Shown: positions 42,380 through 44,655 of the stretch, one piece after another
How the letters are laid out: every line of letters starts with the position of its first letter
Position numbering within the stretch: the stretch's first letter is position 1
Assembly: GCF_004104075.1 (NCBI RefSeq)
Contig: NZ_QOVK01000029.1
Coordinates: 1-44,655 of the forward strand
Direction of reading: 5' to 3'
Length of the DNA: 44,655 nt
Source of the DNA: Leeuwenhoekiella polynyae
GTDB lineage: Bacteria > Bacteroidota > Bacteroidia > Flavobacteriales > Flavobacteriaceae
The notes under the pieces: model-generated
Databases searched by the model: none
Told to the model about the DNA's origin: nothing
The model's input: the letters and a program-made list of their open reading frames with translations, nothing else
Program-made: the position numbers and the translations under genes

Positions 42380-42649
42380 ATGCCAGCAACACTGATTACC
42401 ACAGACGACCTCTATGAGTTCAAGTTAGAATTGCTTGAAGACTTAAAAAAACTGCTTCAGATCCAGGCTGAGGCCAAACCCAAGAAATACCTCAAATCCT
42501 CCGAAGTTATGGAATGGCTTCAGGTGAGTCCGGGAACCCTACAAAACCTACGCATTAATGGTACCCTTCCTTTTACTAAAGTAGGTGGTATCATCTACTA
42601 CGATGCTCAGGAAATCCAACAAGTAATGGAAGATAACCGCATCCATTAA
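42380..42649 (+). CDS. Excisionase-type helix-turn-helix protein (89 aa)
   Basis: This small protein has a coiled N-terminus (LYEFKLELLEDLKKLLQ) and a MerR/excisionase-like helix-turn-helix: KKYLKSSEVMEWLQVSPGTL, QNLRINGTLPFTKVGGIIYY. It is the standard HTH-17 type protein that follows rteC in Bacteroidota conjugative elements. It probably acts as excisionase or regulator of the second element. The next gene starts 9 bp later. Confidence 0.85.
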   Translation: MPATLITTDDLYEFKLELLEDLKKLLQIQAEAKPKKYLKSSEVMEWLQVSPGTLQNLRINGTLPFTKVGGIIYYDAQEIQQVMEDNRIH

Positions 42650-42658
42650 TAGTTTTGT

Positions 42659-43305
42659 ATGAATTATATCAAACACCTCAATACCGTCTTTCAAAAGGTG
42701 TATTCAGACAATCGTTTGAACACCTCGCATATCAGCTTGTATATGGCTGCCTTTCAGTTTTGGAATGTGAGCAGATTCGCTCCACAGTTTTATGTCAACC
42801 GGGAAGAACTCTGCAGGATGTCTAAGATAGGTTCTAATCGCACGTACCAAAAATGCATGAATGATTTGCATAAGTGGAAGTATCTTAAATACACCCCTTC
42901 CCATAATCCGTTTAAAGGGAGCGAAATCAAGATGTTCATTTTTGCACCAACTTCTGCACCGGGTAGTGCACAAACTACTACACAAACCGGTAGCTTAGTT
43001 ATGCACCAAGCAGTGAATCGTTATATAAAACATTAAAAAACAAACCTAAACATGCCAAGGAGGTCTTTCAATTTTTTAAATCTAAAAATTTCCCAGAGCA
43101 GGAAGCTGCAGCTTTTTTATTGCATTACGACCAAAACGATTGGCTAGCCAGCAATGGGGAGGAAATTAAAGATTGGGAAGCTATCGCTAAGCATTGGATG
43201 CTGAATAGCAAAAAAGCTGATGAAAGAAAAAAAAGAAGCACCAAGCGCTCTTTTGACGATCCGTTGAAGGTTTCAAATTCTAAGAATTATGGCGAACCCT
43301 TGTGA
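42659..43305 (+). pseudogene. Replication-type regulator of the second element, frameshifted
   Basis: The first frame (42659-43036) reads NYIKHLNTVFQKVYSDNRLN, TSHISLYMAAFQFWN and KIGSNRTYQKCMNDLHKWKY, a typical N-terminal winged helix of these element proteins, then runs out after RYIKH. Another frame open from 42994 continues SESLYKTLKNKPKHAKEVFQ, FFKSKNFPEQEAAAFLLHYD, EIKDWEAIAKHWM to 43305, which is the expected C-terminal part (FFK...EA..F..HY...W.I.DW...A..W). One product was thus probably split by a single-base indel at about 43000-43035. The C-terminal half has only a TTG start at 43120. It overlaps the ATPase gene by 17 bp. Confidence 0.65.
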
Positions 43306-43945
43306 AATTATTGAAGGTGGCATCACCTACCCATTAGGCAGGATGCAAGGCAAGAAAATGATCTATGATTTTCAGAAAATGCTCGTGTATCTGGATGCTA
43401 AAGGGAAATTACTTTTCGGACCTCATTTTAAAATTTATGAATCAGATCACCCTTTACTGTTTAAGCTTTGTAACTATTTTATTGCCGATAAAACCAATTG
43501 CGAGGCGATGCATCTGGACCCCAAAAAAGGATTGATTCTTTCGGGTCCCGTAGGTTGTGGTAAAACCAGCTTAATGAAGCTCATAAGATACATGATTCCC
43601 CATCAACGCCCCTATGAAGTCATTCCCTGTAGAAACATCACCTTTGCTTTTAACCATCTTGGGTATAAAGTCATTCAGGAACACGGCGATGGCCATTTCT
43701 ATTGTTTTGATGATCTAGGTACCGAAGCCATCGGCCGGCATTATGGTAAGGATTGTAATGTGATGGGGGAAATACTTTGTAACCGCTATGAACTCTTTTT
43801 AAAACACAAAATAAAAACCCACATCACCACCAATCTAAATGCTACAGAATTAGAAGATAAATATGGAGTGCGTGTACGCAGTAGGATGCGGGAGTTGTTC
43901 AACCTGATTGCTTTTGATAAGAATGTTGAGGATAAACGAATTTGA
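43289..43945 (+). CDS. DnaC-like AAA+ ATPase of the second element
   Basis: This 218-aa P-loop ATPase has Walker A GPVGCGKTS (86-94) and Walker B FYCFDDLG (137-144), followed by THITTNLNATELEDKYGVRV and an arginine-finger-like RSRMRE. It is the same general type as the IME ATPase at 10880-11551 but clearly divergent. It follows the frameshifted replication-type gene with a 17-bp overlap, so the pair mirrors the HTH/ATPase pair of the IME. It may load the helicase for element replication. Confidence 0.8.
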   Translation: MANPCEIIEGGITYPLGRMQGKKMIYDFQKMLVYLDAKGKLLFGPHFKIYESDHPLLFKLCNYFIADKTNCEAMHLDPKKGLILSGPVGCGKTSLMKLIRYMIPHQRPYEVIPCRNITFAFNHLGYKVIQEHGDGHFYCFDDLGTEAIGRHYGKDCNVMGEILCNRYELFLKHKIKTHITTNLNATELEDKYGVRVRSRMRELFNLIAFDKNVEDKRI

Positions 43946-43951
43946 AATCCT

Positions 43952-44167
43952 TTAATCCTCCCATCCACAAAGTCCGCGTCCCAACTTTTTAGCTGCTTCT
44001 AGGCTTACTTCGCTGATATCCGTAGAGCAGTTACTCAATCCTCTGCATTTCTTTTTCAAGTGGTATTTCTTACTGCTTTTACCCTTACAGATATACACGT
44101 TATCCGTACTGATTTAAGGTACTACTGTTAATAGCACAACGCTCAAAATAAAGACTAAGGTTTTCAT
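43952..44167 (-). pseudogene. Small secreted cysteine-containing protein with an in-frame stop
   Basis: On the minus strand the frame starts MKTLVFILSVVLLTVVP (signal peptide), meets a TAA stop, and continues ISTDNVYICKGKSSKKYHLK, KKCRGLSNCSTDISEV and LGRGLCGWED. Without that stop it would be a ~71-residue secreted protein with four cysteines of a kind common in Bacteroidota conjugative elements. One nonsense mutation has split signal peptide and mature part. Confidence 0.65.
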
Positions 44168-44214
44168 CAGTTGATCACGTTATAATTAGGGGTAAGATAT
44201 TCATTTTATAGGTA

Positions 44215-44301
44215 TTAACGGATATCTTTTATAAACCCCAACTCTACCAAAACTGCAGGACATACATCTTTTAGATCCCGCAACACCTGAAAGTTAGAAT
44301 T
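44215..44301 (-). pseudogene. Amidase-like C-terminal remnant
   Basis: The frame reads NSNFQVLRDLKDVCPAV, then LVELGFIKDIR before a stop. The PAVLVELGFI signature near the C-terminus is that of N-acetylmuramoyl-L-alanine amidases. Only 28 codons remain. A more decayed copy of the same DNA lies at 27701-27745. Confidence 0.45.
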
Positions 44302-44360
44302 AATAGTTTATAAAATAACGGTAGAGGATTTTTCACAAATTATTTAATCTAATATTGTAT

Positions 44361-44654
44361 TTATAATTTAGCTTTTAGTTCATTTTTTAATTGGTGCAAA
44401 TCATCAAGATTGATCTTTTTTTGCTTCGAAAATAATTTTTTAGCTGTCTGGGTAAAATAGCTGTGACTTTCTAAGAATTCAATATTAAGAAGAACCCACT
44501 CTCGATCTGTAGGATCTAACGCCTCCAGCAAAATCCACTCTTGTCTAAGTTTTGCATTTTTTTCTTTAAAGGAAATCTGGCCTAAATGAGCCAGGTCAGC
44601 ATCACATATGATCTTTTGAATTTTAGTTTGAGGCTCAAGCTTTAACGACGTAGC
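44361..44654 (-). CDS. HD-domain phosphohydrolase, C-terminal part (runs off the window)
   Basis: The last 97 codons of a minus-strand gene whose start lies beyond the window. KIQKIICDADLAHLGQISFK, then KNAKLRQEWILLEAL and WVLLNIEFLESHSYFTQTAK match the C-terminal part of HD-type phosphohydrolase domains, with the D in ICDADLAHLG as the last HD metal ligand. This variant closely resembles the HD part of Pycsar-type effector proteins (HD domain followed by membrane helices). Here the protein stops directly after the HD part (NELKAKL), with no membrane segment. The upstream half decides whether it is a stand-alone enzyme. Confidence 0.7.
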   Translation of the reverse strand, partial: ATSLKLEPQTKIQKIICDADLAHLGQISFKEKNAKLRQEWILLEALDPTDREWVLLNIEFLESHSYFTQTAKKLFSKQKKINLDDLHQLKNELKAKL

Positions 44655-44655
44655 C

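Overview
The window looks like chromosomal accessory DNA from a member of the Flavobacteriaceae (Bacteroidota). Supporting signs are the AT-rich sequence, Bacteroidota-type -7 boxes (TAnnTTTG), several GLPGLI-family proteins, a SusC/TonB-like outer-membrane protein, DUF3853, BfmA/BtgA- and MobB-type mobilization proteins, RteC, and 'mobile mystery' proteins A/B. I cannot name the genus from sequence alone. All statements come from reading the sequence; no database search was run.

Region 1 (1-15 kb) is probably one integrative and mobilizable element (IME). Its core runs right to left: tyrosine integrase, an unknown 314-aa protein, DUF3853, a replication-type HTH protein plus a DnaC-like ATPase, a candidate oriT, and MobA/MobB. 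The right end is a 13-nt remnant of a tRNA-Ser 3' end followed by that gene's probable terminator, so this is the attachment junction. The left end is not visible. Distal to the mobilization genes lies apparent cargo: a zinc-motif protein, a lipoprotein, an orphan HicB-like protein, mobile mystery proteins A/B (HTH plus Fic) with a three-copy operator array, a large helicase-nuclease-TPR-WYL fusion, and a type IIG restriction-modification gene. The restriction gene has lost its C-terminus to an IS21-family element whose end forms bases 1-117.

Region 2 (15-32.5 kb) is more ordinary chromosome. It holds a five-gene GLPGLI/TlpA/TonB-like block, a secreted six-hairpin glycosidase-like protein, divergent azoR/hxlR, a DinB-family protein, a WYL regulator and an MFS transporter. 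These are interleaved with decayed fragments (OmpA-like, amidase, IS3 OrfA, AraC, LytTR). A short run of small same-strand genes (a frameshifted DUF1398, DUF1905/YdeI, a DJ-1/PfpI lipoprotein) follows.

Region 3 (32.7-44.6 kb) begins with an accessory mutagenesis pair (dinB, then a DnaE2-like polymerase) driven from a palindromic promoter. A PAS-domain sensor is then cut by a complete IS21-family element (istA/istB). The far side of this IS carries the C-terminus of an unrelated GNAT-type gene, so the IS has probably mediated a deletion or recombination. Beyond it is a second conjugative-element-like fragment: RteC, an excisionase-type HTH, a frameshifted replication-type protein and another DnaC-like ATPase. 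The window ends with two decayed small genes and the C-terminus of an HD-domain phosphohydrolase resembling the HD part of Pycsar effectors. Two direct IS21 copies bracket about 40 kb, so the whole block could be lost or moved by recombination.
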